Shown here one piece after another: positions 15,999-26,432 of a stretch of 64,000 bases of DNA (the first letter of the stretch is position 1; the number at the start of each line of letters is the position of its first letter). The translations under genes and the position numbers were made by a program. The DNA lies in contig CBDFHW010000009.1 of the NCBI GenBank assembly GCA_965247815.1, forward strand, positions 1 to 64,000, written 5' to 3'. The DNA is from CBDAQA01 sp965247815. Its GTDB lineage: Bacteria > Planctomycetota > Phycisphaerae > Tepidisphaerales > Tepidisphaeraceae. Below the pieces are notes generated by a model that saw only the letters and a program-made list of their open reading frames with translations, searched no databases and was not told the DNA's origin.

Positions 15999-18620
15999 TT
16001 AAGCGGGCGCGCCGTCAATCATTAAAACGGCAAACGGCAGGAGGCTCATTATGCTGCTTACGCTCAGTGTTCCGTCGGCGGAAACGCTTACGAGTTCACC
16101 TGTCAAAAGATTCTTAAATGACGTCCGCGTTGGTAGGAGTTCGCATTTCGCCTGAGTCTTTGACCAGATTCCCTGGTTTAACGGCCAGTTGCCACCGCCG
16201 TCATACAGCGAGAATAGGAATCGTGAGACCATAACGATAACGGTCGTTGCTTCGTGCTGACGGGCGAACCCGAACAGGTGACGGCTGAACTCGCCGTTGA
16301 ATTCGATCGGCGTGTAGGAACCAATTGCGAACACGGCAGAATGATTCGATCGGGCGTTCAGCAGAGTCCGAATCACGTGCATCTTCAGGCCGCCGGTATC
16401 GAGCATATCTTGGGAGCAAGATGGAGTTGTTTGGCTGAGTAGGCCGGCGAGCGCGGCGTCACGCTGAGCGTAATCGACCGGCCGACGATTATCCGGGTCC
16501 ACCAAGCTCAGATCCCAAAGCTCGGTGCCTTGATAAATGTCCGGGATGCCCGGGGCGGTAAGCCGAATTACCGTCTGCGACAGGCAGTTGATTTTCCCGA
16601 AAAACGCGATCGGTTTCTGGAATCCGGCGAAGCTGGACAAAAATTCGCGCGATTGACCGGGATCAAGAACGCGATCGACAAACCGATGGACCGCGGCTTC
16701 GTGCTCGGCGTTCGGCTCGGTCCAGGTCGTTTTCACCTTTGCCTCCCGCATTGCTTTCGTCAGATACGCTTTGATCCGGGTTGCGAAGCTTTCGCGATCG
16801 GGGTCAGTCATCGGCTGGTCCGGCCATGCCCCGATCAATGTCTGGTAGATCAGAAATTCCTCATTCGCGGTCGGCGAAGCGTGGCCGTCTGTCAGTGACC
16901 GATGGGCGGCATTCAGCGATCGCCAGCGCGCGAAGTGCGATTCCATTAAGGCTGGGATCTCCGACAGGACGCTGATCCGCGCTCGAACGTCTTCGCTTCT
17001 CTTGGTGTCGTGGGTGGACCCGGCGGACATCGCGTACGGCCAATTTATTTGCCGGTCGACCAGATACGCGTGCAGGGCCTCCGTTGCGACGCCGAAGCGA
17101 GCGGGGTCCCCGCCGACTTCGTTCAGGCTGATCAGCCGGTTGTAGTTGTAGAACAGCGTGTCTTCGATTCCCTTGGCAGTAACGGGCGAAGTAAGTTGCT
17201 GAAATCTCGCGGCAAAATCGGCCTGTTCCTGGACTGTCACAGCCGCTGGCTGGGTCAGCAGCAACGTCTTACGGAGCCAGGCAATTGCGGACCGGTCTAA
17301 CTCGGGTGACTCGGCCACTGCGGCGGCGATCGCCGCGTCGATGCGCGCCTGATCCACAGTCGAAGCGCCGTCGACCGTGACATACGTTCGATAGACCGGG
17401 AAGCATGCAATCACTTCGCGAAGCACAGTTTCAAATGCATCGGCAGCAATTTTTGCGCCCCCTGGATCACGGGCGACGATCAGCCTGAGCTTCGTTGCTA
17501 AATTCGAAAGCTCACCGGCAAAAGCGTTCTTCAACACAAGCCGTTTGCTTTTGCGTGCCCGGCTTGCGAACGGTTCGAAATCTGAAGTCCACTTGTTGTA
17601 GATTTCGGTCATCGCATCGGCCCGTTCGGTATCTACGAACAGCGCATTAACCATTGCCAGAAAGTCGTACCCCGTTGTGCCGTGAACGGGCCATTCGGTT
17701 GGTAGTGGTTCGTCGAGAGCGAGAATTTTTTCGACGATGATGTAAGTCTGTTCGCCGGCTTCTTTGCGGAGCCACTGAAAGTACTGCAGCGGATTGTAGA
17801 GACCGTCGGGATGGTCGATGCGCAGACCGGCGACGTCGCCCCGCCGAACGTGATCCAGAATCCACGCGTGGGCGGCGTCGAAGACGTCGCGGCGTTCCAT
17901 CTTCACACCGGCAAGATCATTGATGTCGAAGAAACGTCGATAGTTCAGTTCCCCCGCCGCCCGACGCCAGAACGCCAGCACATAATTCTGCTCGGCTAGC
18001 AGAGCCCTGGTCGCGGCCTTTCGTTCGCTTTCGCCTAATGAAACGGCCTTCGACGCTTCTTCGGAGGTGTCCGGCGAGAGGGGGAAATTTCGATCGCCGT
18101 ACCGCAGAGAAATTTCTCCGCCTTCTGTCGCCAGGGCCAGTTGACCTTTGTCGATCGCCTCGTCGGCCGACGAGCCCAGCACTGGGAGAAAAACTTTATC
18201 CTTCAGAGCAGCGTTCCCGCGGGCGGTCCAATCGATGTCAAAGTAATCCGCGTGCTCGGCAGCCCGGCCGTGCTTCAGCACGTCGTTCCACCAAGGGGTC
18301 TCGTCGGTACCGACGCCCATATGGTTCGGCACGATGTCGAGCACCAACGACATCTTGTTCCGACGCAGTTCGGCGACAAAAGCGTTGAACTGGTCTTCGG
18401 TCCCTATCTCCGGATTCAAAACCGTCGGGTCGACCACGTCGTAGCCGTGCGTGCTTCCCTTACGCGCCTTCAGCAACGGCGACGCATAGCAGGTCGTAAT
18501 GCCCAGCTTCTGAAGGTAGGGGACCAGCCTGATAACATTGCCTAGCGTGAAGTCCTTATGGAATTGGAAGCGATAGGTGGACCCGATCAGCGGTCGTGGG
18601 GCGATGTGCGAAGGGTTCAT
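15999..18620 (-). CDS. treY: Malto-oligosyltrehalose synthase (TreY, GH13)
   Basis: TreY isomerises the reducing-end alpha-1,4 link of maltodextrins to an alpha,alpha-1,1 link, making maltooligosyl-trehalose in the cytoplasm. The 873-residue length is typical. Seen: the N terminus STYRFQFHKDFTLG, YASPLLKARKGSTHGYDVVD, DIVPNHMGV, the nucleophile D269 in GLRIDHPDGLYNP, and the acid in YIIVEKIL. The C-terminal domain ends in SLLPFAVLMI. It is the last gene of glgX-treZ-treY, 27 bp after treZ, so the two trehalose enzymes are made together. Confidence 0.97.
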   Translation of the reverse strand: MNPSHIAPRPLIGSTYRFQFHKDFTLGNVIRLVPYLQKLGITTCYASPLLKARKGSTHGYDVVDPTVLNPEIGTEDQFNAFVAELRRNKMSLVLDIVPNHMGVGTDETPWWNDVLKHGRAAEHADYFDIDWTARGNAALKDKVFLPVLGSSADEAIDKGQLALATEGGEISLRYGDRNFPLSPDTSEEASKAVSLGESERKAATRALLAEQNYVLAFWRRAAGELNYRRFFDINDLAGVKMERRDVFDAAHAWILDHVRRGDVAGLRIDHPDGLYNPLQYFQWLRKEAGEQTYIIVEKILALDEPLPTEWPVHGTTGYDFLAMVNALFVDTERADAMTEIYNKWTSDFEPFASRARKSKRLVLKNAFAGELSNLATKLRLIVARDPGGAKIAADAFETVLREVIACFPVYRTYVTVDGASTVDQARIDAAIAAAVAESPELDRSAIAWLRKTLLLTQPAAVTVQEQADFAARFQQLTSPVTAKGIEDTLFYNYNRLISLNEVGGDPARFGVATEALHAYLVDRQINWPYAMSAGSTHDTKRSEDVRARISVLSEIPALMESHFARWRSLNAAHRSLTDGHASPTANEEFLIYQTLIGAWPDQPMTDPDRESFATRIKAYLTKAMREAKVKTTWTEPNAEHEAAVHRFVDRVLDPGQSREFLSSFAGFQKPIAFFGKINCLSQTVIRLTAPGIPDIYQGTELWDLSLVDPDNRRPVDYAQRDAALAGLLSQTTPSCSQDMLDTGGLKMHVIRTLLNARSNHSAVFAIGSYTPIEFNGEFSRHLFGFARQHEATTVIVMVSRFLFSLYDGGGNWPLNQGIWSKTQAKCELLPTRTSFKNLLTGELVSVSADGTLSVSSIMSLLPFAVLMIDGAPA

Positions 18621-18647
18621 TTGTAAAGCCGATTGAGTTTGCGACGA

Positions 18648-20549
18648 TCAGGAAATGCCTGCCTGGTGAAGCAGGACGGCCGACTGCCCGGGAATGCGCC
18701 ACCCTTTTTCTTCGCACTCGACGACGCACGTGCCAGATCCGCCATACTGCGGGTCCTCGCTGGACCAGATCAGGTCCCAGCGTCCGTGAGCCGGTGGGGC
18801 CAGCAAAGGTTCGGGGGCAACCCGCAATTGCAAATCCGTTCCCAGATTCACGAAAAGCAGCAGATCATTTCCATCGTCTGTGAAATACCGAAGCACGAAG
18901 GCGTCCTGCGAAAGCACCGCGCCGTCGATCTGCCCGGGAACCGAAACTTTGGCGAAGAACGGTTCGCGCTTTCGAATCCGCAGCAGATCCTGATGCAATC
19001 GCAACACTTCCCGGTGGCCCGGCTTCTCCCGCTCGGCGAGATCAAGCTTGCAGCGTGCGAACGTATGCTCTTCACCAGGATCAGCGAGCAGCGCCTGCAT
19101 CTGCGACGACGCGATCGACGGAAACTGGCACAGCTCTTTGCCGCGTCCGATGCGAATCAGTTCGTTCAGTTCGACGTGGTGATCGGCGAAATACAGGAAC
19201 GGCGACGATGCGGCGAACTCCTGCCCCTGAAACAGCAAAGGCGTTTGCGGCAGCAGCAAAAGCAGGGCTGACATCGCGCGGTACGCGCCGGGGCTTGTGA
19301 GTTGATGCATTCTGAGCCCGCGGGCGGAGTTCGCGACCTGGTCGTGATTCTGCAGATAATGCACGAATGCCGTCGGAGGCAGATCAAATCCAAACGTGCC
19401 CCGCCGTTTTCCCTGCCAGTCATAACGCTGACCTTGGAAAAGATAGCCGCGCTTCGCGGCCGAAATGATCTCCTGCGGGCTTCCGTGATAGTCGTGGTAG
19501 TAGGCTTCGTTGTGTCCCGTCACTGCCACGTGCGTCGTGTGATGAAAGTCGTCGTTCCACAGAGCGTTCAGACCGTAGCCTGCGTCGGCGGGCGTTCGGA
19601 CGATTCGCGACTCCTGCGGCTCGTTCTCGGCAATCAGATAAATCTGTTTGTGCGGTGCGGCTGCCCGGCACTCCCGTGCGATCTCGGCCAGGATGTGCTC
19701 TTTCGAATCGTCGATGAGCGCCTGCGTCGCATCGAACCGGAACCCGTCGAGATGAAACTCTTCGATCCAGTACCGGGCGTTGGCGACGAAAAACTCCCGG
19801 ACTGCAGCATTTTCGGCCGCGTCGAAGTTCACACCCTGACCCCAGTCGTTCTTGTGTTTGTCGGTCAGGTACGTGTCAGAGAATTTCTTGAGATACATTC
19901 CGTCGGGACCGAAGTGGTTGTAAACCACATCGAGAACGACACCGAGCCCCAGGGCATGAGCGTGGTCTACGAAGTTTCGGAAATCGTCGGGTGATCCGTA
20001 GAGCCGGGTCGGGGCAAAAAAGTCTACGCCGTCATAACCCCAGCCGAACTTGCCGGGAAAATCTGCAACAGGCATCACTTCCAGACAGGTAATACCCAAC
20101 TCCGCGAGTGCGCTCAGCTGCCCGATCGCGGCCGCCCATGTTCCTTCTGGCGTGAAGGTGCCGATGTGCATTTCGTACAGCACTTGACCGTGGGCCGGTA
20201 CGCCCTGCCATGCCTTGTCGGTCCATCGAAACAAGGAAGGATCGACGACCTCGGAAGGCCCGTGAGGACCTTGTGGTTGAAAGCGTGACGCCGGGTCGGG
20301 ATAGGCATCACCTTCGGTCCCGAGCTTGAATCGGTAGGCCGTTCCGACCGGCACCCGCGCCGCGCCCGAAAAATATCCTCCGGCTTCGGGGTCCAAATCG
20401 TTTTCGGCATACGCGGAGCCGTCGAAGACGACCGTCACCGATTCATGATCCGGAGCCCAGACGCGAAAATGCACCTCACCACCCTCGACTTCGGCCCCGA
20501 TCGGGAGCCGGCGTGCGTACGAAGTCCGGACCGCTTGAACAGGTTTCAT
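18648..20549 (-). CDS. treZ: Malto-oligosyltrehalose trehalohydrolase (TreZ, GH13)
   Basis: TreZ cuts trehalose from the maltooligosyl-trehalose made by TreY. The 633-residue product starts with an early-set domain (GGEVHFRVWAPDHESVTVVF), then the GH13 barrel: DVVYNHFGPDG, the nucleophile D273 in GFRFDATQALIDDS, the acid E in LIAENEPQ and FVHYLQNHDQVAN. The open frame extends ~92 codons further into the end of glgX but that segment is noncoding in character; the ATG giving MKPVQAVRTSY leaves 22 bp after glgX. Middle gene of the operon. Confidence 0.96.
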   Translation of the reverse strand: MKPVQAVRTSYARRLPIGAEVEGGEVHFRVWAPDHESVTVVFDGSAYAENDLDPEAGGYFSGAARVPVGTAYRFKLGTEGDAYPDPASRFQPQGPHGPSEVVDPSLFRWTDKAWQGVPAHGQVLYEMHIGTFTPEGTWAAAIGQLSALAELGITCLEVMPVADFPGKFGWGYDGVDFFAPTRLYGSPDDFRNFVDHAHALGLGVVLDVVYNHFGPDGMYLKKFSDTYLTDKHKNDWGQGVNFDAAENAAVREFFVANARYWIEEFHLDGFRFDATQALIDDSKEHILAEIARECRAAAPHKQIYLIAENEPQESRIVRTPADAGYGLNALWNDDFHHTTHVAVTGHNEAYYHDYHGSPQEIISAAKRGYLFQGQRYDWQGKRRGTFGFDLPPTAFVHYLQNHDQVANSARGLRMHQLTSPGAYRAMSALLLLLPQTPLLFQGQEFAASSPFLYFADHHVELNELIRIGRGKELCQFPSIASSQMQALLADPGEEHTFARCKLDLAEREKPGHREVLRLHQDLLRIRKREPFFAKVSVPGQIDGAVLSQDAFVLRYFTDDGNDLLLFVNLGTDLQLRVAPEPLLAPPAHGRWDLIWSSEDPQYGGSGTCVVECEEKGWRIPGQSAVLLHQAGIS

Positions 20550-20571
20550 GATTGCAACTTTATTGAATAAT

Positions 20572-22791
20572 TCAGGATAGAGGGGGAGTGTTAGGCGTCG
20601 GACGGTTTGCCTGCCGAGCCTGCTTTCGCAATGATTCCAGTTCTGCCGACGAGACTTCACGTCCTGTCTCATTGGCCGGCGTGGTTCGCAACAAAGCGAG
20701 TGATCGGCCGTGAAGCGGGTATTTTTCATCTCCTCGACAGACACGCAGTGGAATATCCGGATCACTCGTGTCGAGCATTGCTTCCCAGACCTGCTCGACC
20801 CGGGTCGCGGGAAGCGTGAAATCAATTTTTTCCCAATGCGCGTTCAGCAGAATGATGATCGTGTCGCCGGCGATAAATTCCCCGCGTTCATCGACTTCGT
20901 TAATAATGTCGCCTGCCAATCGCATACCCAGGCAGCGCACGTTGGTGTCAGCCCAGGCCTGATCCGACATCTCGTTTCCCGAGGGTTCGAAGAACGAGAT
21001 GTCTTTGATAGATGAACCGCGGATGGCGCGACCTACGAAAAACTTACGGCGTTTAAACACTGGTTCCTGCCGCCAGATTTCAGTGCATTTCTGCGCGAAC
21101 TGTAGAAAACTTTTCTGAGAAGGATCCAGATCCCATCGAAGCCAGTTCAACTCGTTGTCCTGGCAATAGGTGTTGTTGTTCCCGCTCTGCGCATGCCCCA
21201 GCTCATCGCCGGCCAGGATCATGGCAACGCCCTGAGAGAACAGCATCGTTGCAAACAAATTGCGTTTCTGACGCTCGCGCAGCGCGAGGATGTTGGGATC
21301 GTCGGTCGGGCCTTCGGTGCCGCAGTTCCAGCTGTTGTTGTCGTCGCTGCCGTCGCGATTTCCTTCGCCGTTTGCTTCGTTGTGCTTGTGGTCGTAGCTC
21401 ACCAGATCCTGCAGACTGAAGCCGTCGTGGCAGGTGATAAAATTAATGCTCGCGTAAGGCTTTCGGCCGTCGTGCTGGTACAGGTCGCTGCTGCCCGCGA
21501 TGCGGGTCGCTACTTCCGAAGCCAGTCCGCCATCGCCCTTCCAGAACTTTCGAATATCATCACGATATTTCCCGTTCCACTCCGTCCAAAGCACCGGGAA
21601 ATTTCCGACCTGATACCCGCCCGGGCCGACGTCCCACGGCTCGGCGATCAGCTTCACCTGAGACAGAATCGGGTCCTGGTGAATGATGTCGAAAAACGCG
21701 CCGAGCCGATCGACTTCGTGAAGTTCGCGGGCGAGCGTGCTGGCCAAATCGAACCTGAACCCGTCCACGTGCATCTCGGTCACCCAGTACCGAAGGCTGT
21801 CCATGATCATCTGCAGCACACGCGGATTGGTCATCCGCAGCGTGTTACCGCAGCCGGTGAAGTCCATGTGGTATCGCGGATCTTCCGCCAGACGGTAATA
21901 AGCAGAGTTATCGATTCCCCGCCACGACAGCGACGGACCGAGTTGATTTCCTTCTGCGGTGTGGTTGTAAACCACGTCGAGAATCACTTCGATGCCGGCT
22001 GCATGCAGTGCACGCACCATCATCTTGAATTCCGACACCGACTTCCTCGGCGACTGTTTCGACGCGTATCCCACGTGCGGGGCGAAAAAATTCAGTGTGT
22101 TGTATCCCCAGTAATTCGTTTTGCCCTGCTCGACCAGATGTCGATCTGAAAGATGATAATGCACCGGCAGCAGCTCGACCGCGGTCACGTTCATCGCCTG
22201 CAAATGACGAATCGACGCCTCGGCCGCGACGCCCGAGTACGTGCCCTGCTGGTGCTCGGCCACGTCAGGATTTCGAACTGAAAACCCTTTGACGTGCAGT
22301 TCGTAAATCAGCGTCTTATGCCAGGGAGTCCTCGGCGGCCTGTCGTCACCCCAGGTGAATGCCGTATCCAGAACCGCGCCCAGCGGGGCAAACTCGGCAT
22401 TGTCGCGGTCGTCGAACGACAGGTCCGCCTCGGGATCGTTCAGCTTGTATCCGAACAGTGAATCGTCCCATTTTACGTCTCTACCAATGGCCTTGGTGTA
22501 GGGGTCAAGAACGACTTTATTCGGGTTGAATCGGTGTCCGTTTTTCGGGTCGTACGGCCCGTGAACCCTGTAACCGTAAAGCTGACCCGGCTGCAGATCC
22601 AAGAAATAGCCGTGCCAGATCATGTCGGTGTTTTCAGTGAGCTCTACGCGAAGCGATTCCTTTTTGTCGTCGACTCCGTCGAAAAGACACAGTTCAACCT
22701 TCGTCGCGTTCTCGGCATAAATTGCGAAATTAACGCCGACTCCGTCGAAGGTTGGTCCGAGCGGATAGGGACGACCGGGCCATTTACGCAT
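20572..22791 (-). CDS. glgX: Glycogen debranching enzyme (GlgX, isoamylase type, GH13)
   Basis: GlgX hydrolyses alpha-1,6 branch points of glycogen or limit dextrin, giving linear maltodextrins. The 739-residue protein has an N-terminal CBM48 domain (GRPYPLGPTFDGVGVNFAIY), then the catalytic barrel with DVVYNHTAEG, the nucleophile D348 in GFRFDLAST, acid E in LIAEPWDVGPGGYQVGNFP, and NFITCHDGFSLQDLVSY. It is first in the leftward glgX-treZ-treY operon. Its product is the direct substrate for TreY. malQ diverges 157 bp away, so a shared control region lies between them. Confidence 0.96.
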   Translation of the reverse strand: MRKWPGRPYPLGPTFDGVGVNFAIYAENATKVELCLFDGVDDKKESLRVELTENTDMIWHGYFLDLQPGQLYGYRVHGPYDPKNGHRFNPNKVVLDPYTKAIGRDVKWDDSLFGYKLNDPEADLSFDDRDNAEFAPLGAVLDTAFTWGDDRPPRTPWHKTLIYELHVKGFSVRNPDVAEHQQGTYSGVAAEASIRHLQAMNVTAVELLPVHYHLSDRHLVEQGKTNYWGYNTLNFFAPHVGYASKQSPRKSVSEFKMMVRALHAAGIEVILDVVYNHTAEGNQLGPSLSWRGIDNSAYYRLAEDPRYHMDFTGCGNTLRMTNPRVLQMIMDSLRYWVTEMHVDGFRFDLASTLARELHEVDRLGAFFDIIHQDPILSQVKLIAEPWDVGPGGYQVGNFPVLWTEWNGKYRDDIRKFWKGDGGLASEVATRIAGSSDLYQHDGRKPYASINFITCHDGFSLQDLVSYDHKHNEANGEGNRDGSDDNNSWNCGTEGPTDDPNILALRERQKRNLFATMLFSQGVAMILAGDELGHAQSGNNNTYCQDNELNWLRWDLDPSQKSFLQFAQKCTEIWRQEPVFKRRKFFVGRAIRGSSIKDISFFEPSGNEMSDQAWADTNVRCLGMRLAGDIINEVDERGEFIAGDTIIILLNAHWEKIDFTLPATRVEQVWEAMLDTSDPDIPLRVCRGDEKYPLHGRSLALLRTTPANETGREVSSAELESLRKQARQANRPTPNTPPLS

Positions 22792-22948
22792 TACTTGCCT
22801 TGTAAAAATTTATTTGCTTTTAGACGCTGCCTGATTGGTGAAACAAATCGAATGCCAGTTTTTCCACTACCGCAGACGACCCGCGGTCGAGCTCCTGCGG
22901 CAATTTCTCCGTACCCCGATTCGACGCACGTCGGCAGACTGTGCTCGA

Positions 22949-24487
22949 ATGAGTCTTTCACGAGCGGCTTCAGTTTCCGACACTTTTTTTGCCGACCGGC
23001 GGGCCGGTGGAGTATTGCTTCACGTCAGTTCGTTGCCGGGAAAATATGGAATCGGAGATCTCGGCCCGGTCGCACATCAGTGGGTCGATTGCCTCGCGGA
23101 CGCCGGTCAGCAGGTCTGGCAGATTCTTCCGTTAACGCCATCAGGCTGTGGAAGCTCACCCTACAGCAGCTTGTCGGCCGCTGCCGGCTCTCCAGAACTG
23201 ATCTCGATAGAACAACTCGTCATCGACGGGTACCTGCCGTCCGACGACGGGTTTAAATCCACGCAAAATGCGGGACGCGTCGACTACGCCCGGGTCATCG
23301 CACGTAAGCAACTTGCCGTGGAACGGGCGTGGGAAACTTTCTGCGCTCGTCCGGCGAACCACCGGGAAAAATTCCGCGCGTTTTGTGAGCTCGAGAAAGC
23401 CTGGCTGGACGATTTCTCGCTTTTTCAGTCTTTACGCGAGGCCAACCCCGGGCTTCCGTGGACGCGATGGAGTAAACCGCTGGTCCGTCGCGACCCGGCC
23501 GCGTTGTCGTCGGCGGCGCGGGACCTCGCGCCACGGCTCGACCGGCACCGTTTCGAACAGTTTCTGTTTTTCTCGCAGCTCGACCGACTCCGCGCCCACG
23601 CCCGGCGCAGAGGCATCCGCCTGCTCGGCGACGTGCCTATTTTTGTCTGCGCCGACTCGGTCGATGTCTGGGCGAACGCCCATCTTTTTAAACTGGACCG
23701 GCAGGGCCGCCCCACCGTGGTGGCCGGGGTGCCGCCCGATTATTTTTCTTCGACCGGGCAACGCTGGGGCAATCCGATCTATGACTGGGAAGCCATGCGG
23801 CGAAACGGATTCGTCTGGTGGATCGACCGATTTAAAAGCCAACTAAAACACGCAGACCTGCTGCGGATCGATCACTTCAGAGGGTTCGCCGCCTGTTGGG
23901 AAATTCCAGCCGGTTACCCGACCGCGGCCCGCGGGCGGTGGGTGTCGGCCCCGGGTGACGCGCTGTTCACGGCCGTCCGGAATTCACTCGGCAAGGTCCC
24001 CTTTGTGGCCGAAGATCTCGGAACGATTACGCCGGACGTCACCGCACTTCGCGACAAGTTCGAGATGCCCGGCATGCGGGTTTTACAGTTCGGGTTCGGC
24101 GGAGATCCGGGCAGTGAGCATTTGCCGTGCAATTTTTCCAAGCAGTCGGTCGTCTACACCGGCACTCATGACAACGACACCACGCGGAGCTGGTACGCGA
24201 CCCTGGATAAAAAGGGCCGAAAGTTTCTGCACGATTATCTGGGTTCGGCCCCGCAGGACGTCGCCTGGGAGCTTCTCCGCTTGGCCTGGGCATCGGTGGC
24301 AAACTGTGCGATCGCGCCGATGCAGGACTTGCTGTCGCTCGGACCACGGGCGCGAATGAACACCCCGAACCAACCGACCGGCAATTGGCGCTGGCGGATG
24401 CCGGCGGACGCGCTCGACGGCGACTGGCGGCACCGGCTCGCAGAGCTCACGCGGATTTACGGCCGCAGCAAATCCGATTCGGTTTGA
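22949..24487 (+). CDS. malQ: 4-alpha-glucanotransferase (MalQ, amylomaltase, GH77)
   Basis: MalQ disproportionates maltodextrins, moving glucan segments between chains and releasing glucose. The 512-residue product begins with the ATG giving MSLSRAASVSD, close to the conserved RAGGVLLHVSSLPGKYGIGDLG. The catalytic nucleophile is D308 in LLRIDHFRGF; the acid/base is in FVAEDLGTITPDV; VYTGTHDNDTTRSW is the third GH77 site. The frame extends 38 codons upstream, but that stretch lacks family similarity. It diverges from glgX and precedes the GH15 gene by 58 bp. Confidence 0.96.
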   Translation: MSLSRAASVSDTFFADRRAGGVLLHVSSLPGKYGIGDLGPVAHQWVDCLADAGQQVWQILPLTPSGCGSSPYSSLSAAAGSPELISIEQLVIDGYLPSDDGFKSTQNAGRVDYARVIARKQLAVERAWETFCARPANHREKFRAFCELEKAWLDDFSLFQSLREANPGLPWTRWSKPLVRRDPAALSSAARDLAPRLDRHRFEQFLFFSQLDRLRAHARRRGIRLLGDVPIFVCADSVDVWANAHLFKLDRQGRPTVVAGVPPDYFSSTGQRWGNPIYDWEAMRRNGFVWWIDRFKSQLKHADLLRIDHFRGFAACWEIPAGYPTAARGRWVSAPGDALFTAVRNSLGKVPFVAEDLGTITPDVTALRDKFEMPGMRVLQFGFGGDPGSEHLPCNFSKQSVVYTGTHDNDTTRSWYATLDKKGRKFLHDYLGSAPQDVAWELLRLAWASVANCAIAPMQDLLSLGPRARMNTPNQPTGNWRWRMPADALDGDWRHRLAELTRIYGRSKSDSV

Positions 24488-24545
24488 CCGTTCCATACCG
24501 GCGGTCGCGAAGATATTTATCACTTTGATTTACGGAACTGAGAGC

Positions 24546-26405
24546 ATGGCTTACACACCAATCGAGGACCACGGACTGATCGGAAACATGCACACCGCCG
24601 CCCTGGTCGGGCGTGACGGTTCGATCGACTGGCTGTGCATGCCGCATTTCGACTCGCCGAGTATTTTCGGGGCCATCCTCGACGACAAAAAAGGCGGTCG
24701 GTTTAAAATAGCCCCGCTCGAAGAAAAAGTGACCCGCAAGCAGATGTACTGGCCCGACACCAACGTGCTGATCACGCGATTTCTGCTCGGTGACGGCGTC
24801 GTCGAAGTCATCGATTACATGCCAGTCGGACTAAAACTCGGCGAGCCGGGGTTCCGGCAAATCCTCCGCCGCGTCGAGGCGATCCGAGGGACCGTCCCGA
24901 TGGTGATGGACTGCTGCCCGGCGTTTAATTACGCCCGCGACACGCACACGGTGCAAATCAATTCACACGGCGCGGTCTTCGAAAGCGAAACGCTTTCGGT
25001 CGCGCTGACCACCACGGTCGCGCTGGAAATGCACCGCAGCGAGTGTGGCGTCACCGCACAGTTTGAACTCAAGCAGGGCGAACGGGCGACGTTCGCACTC
25101 CGGCCGCTGGACGACAAGCACCGCGGCGCAGAGGTGCTGACTCTGGAGACCGAAGAGCGGCTGTTTAATCAGACGGTAGCCTACTGGCACCGCTGGCTCG
25201 CCAAATGCACCTATGTCGGGCGTTGGCGCGAAATCGTGAATCGGTCCGCGTTGTGTCTGAAGCTGCTGACGTTCGAACCGACCGGTGCACTCGTCGCGGC
25301 CCCGACGTGCAGTCTGCCCGAGGCCATCCCCGGACCCCGGAACTGGGATTACCGGTTCACCTGGATCCGCGATGCCGCATTTTCCATCTACGGGCTGCTT
25401 CGCATCGGATTCACCGAGGAAGCGTCGGCGTTCATGAAATGGATCGAGCAGCGGTGCCACGAACGCGAACCCGACGGCGGGCTGCAAGTCATGTATTCGC
25501 TGCACGGCAAGCACCAGCTGACCGAGGAAACGCTGGACCATCTCGACGGCTACAAAGGCTGCAAGCCGGTGCGGATCGGTAATGGCGCTTACGACCAACT
25601 GCAGCTAGACATCTACGGCGAGTTGATGGACAGCGTCTATCTGTACAACAAGCACGCCGAGCCGATCTCGTACGACCTGTGGACCGAACTTCGTGGGCTG
25701 GTCGGCTGGGTCGGGAAAAACTGGCAACGCCCCGACGAAGGCATCTGGGAAACCCGCGGCGGCAAGAAGCATTTTGTTTATTCGAAGCTGATGTGCTGGG
25801 TCGCGGTCGATCGCGCGATTCGTCTGGCCGAGAAACGTTCGTTCCCCGCCGACTGGCGGTCCTGGATGGAAACCCGCGACGCGATCTACATGGACATCAT
25901 GAAGAACGGCTGGTCGACCAAGAAGCAGGCCTTCATCCAGCATTACGGCTCCGACGCGCTCGACGCGTCTAATCTGATGATGCCGTTGGTTTTCTTCTCG
26001 GCCCCGAACGACCCGCGAATGCTCAAGACGCTCGACGCGATCTGCAAAGACCCGTCCGAGGGCGGCCTGCTCTCCAACAGCCTGGTGTACCGGTACAACA
26101 CGCACGATTTTCACGACGGATTAGCCGGCACCGAGGGCACGTTTAACATGTGCACGTTCTGGCTGGTCGAAGCGTTGACCCGCGCCGGCCGGACCGATCC
26201 GAGACGGCTCGAGCAGGCGCGCCTGATCTTCGAAAAAATGCTGGGCTTCGCCAACCACCTGGGCTTATACGGCGAGGAAACCGGTGCGCACGGTGAAGCA
26301 CTCGGAAACTTCCCGCAGGCGTTCACGCACCTTGCGATCATCTCATCGGCGTACAACCTCGACCGAACATTGAATGAAAGCCGAGGATCGGCTTTAAAGC
26401 CCTGA
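24546..26405 (+). CDS. Glycoside hydrolase family 15 (glucoamylase or trehalase)
   Basis: A cytoplasmic inverting glucosidase of 619 residues with no signal peptide. The N-terminal beta domain starts IEDHGLIGNMHTAALVGRDGSIDWLC, and the (alpha/alpha)6 catalytic domain carries RNWDYRFTWIRDAAF, then GNGAYDQLQLDIYGE and LAGTEGTFNMCTFWLVEAL, which holds the second catalytic region. Bacterial GH15 proteins of this layout include glucoamylases, glucodextranases and true trehalases. Next to treY/treZ, trehalose hydrolysis is a real alternative to release of glucose from maltodextrin ends. I use the ATG giving MAYTPIEDHG rather than a TTG seven codons earlier. Confidence 0.93.
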   Translation: MAYTPIEDHGLIGNMHTAALVGRDGSIDWLCMPHFDSPSIFGAILDDKKGGRFKIAPLEEKVTRKQMYWPDTNVLITRFLLGDGVVEVIDYMPVGLKLGEPGFRQILRRVEAIRGTVPMVMDCCPAFNYARDTHTVQINSHGAVFESETLSVALTTTVALEMHRSECGVTAQFELKQGERATFALRPLDDKHRGAEVLTLETEERLFNQTVAYWHRWLAKCTYVGRWREIVNRSALCLKLLTFEPTGALVAAPTCSLPEAIPGPRNWDYRFTWIRDAAFSIYGLLRIGFTEEASAFMKWIEQRCHEREPDGGLQVMYSLHGKHQLTEETLDHLDGYKGCKPVRIGNGAYDQLQLDIYGELMDSVYLYNKHAEPISYDLWTELRGLVGWVGKNWQRPDEGIWETRGGKKHFVYSKLMCWVAVDRAIRLAEKRSFPADWRSWMETRDAIYMDIMKNGWSTKKQAFIQHYGSDALDASNLMMPLVFFSAPNDPRMLKTLDAICKDPSEGGLLSNSLVYRYNTHDFHDGLAGTEGTFNMCTFWLVEALTRAGRTDPRRLEQARLIFEKMLGFANHLGLYGEETGAHGEALGNFPQAFTHLAIISSAYNLDRTLNESRGSALKP

Positions 26406-26432
26406 GATCGGAAGCCGATCACGCGGATAAAA

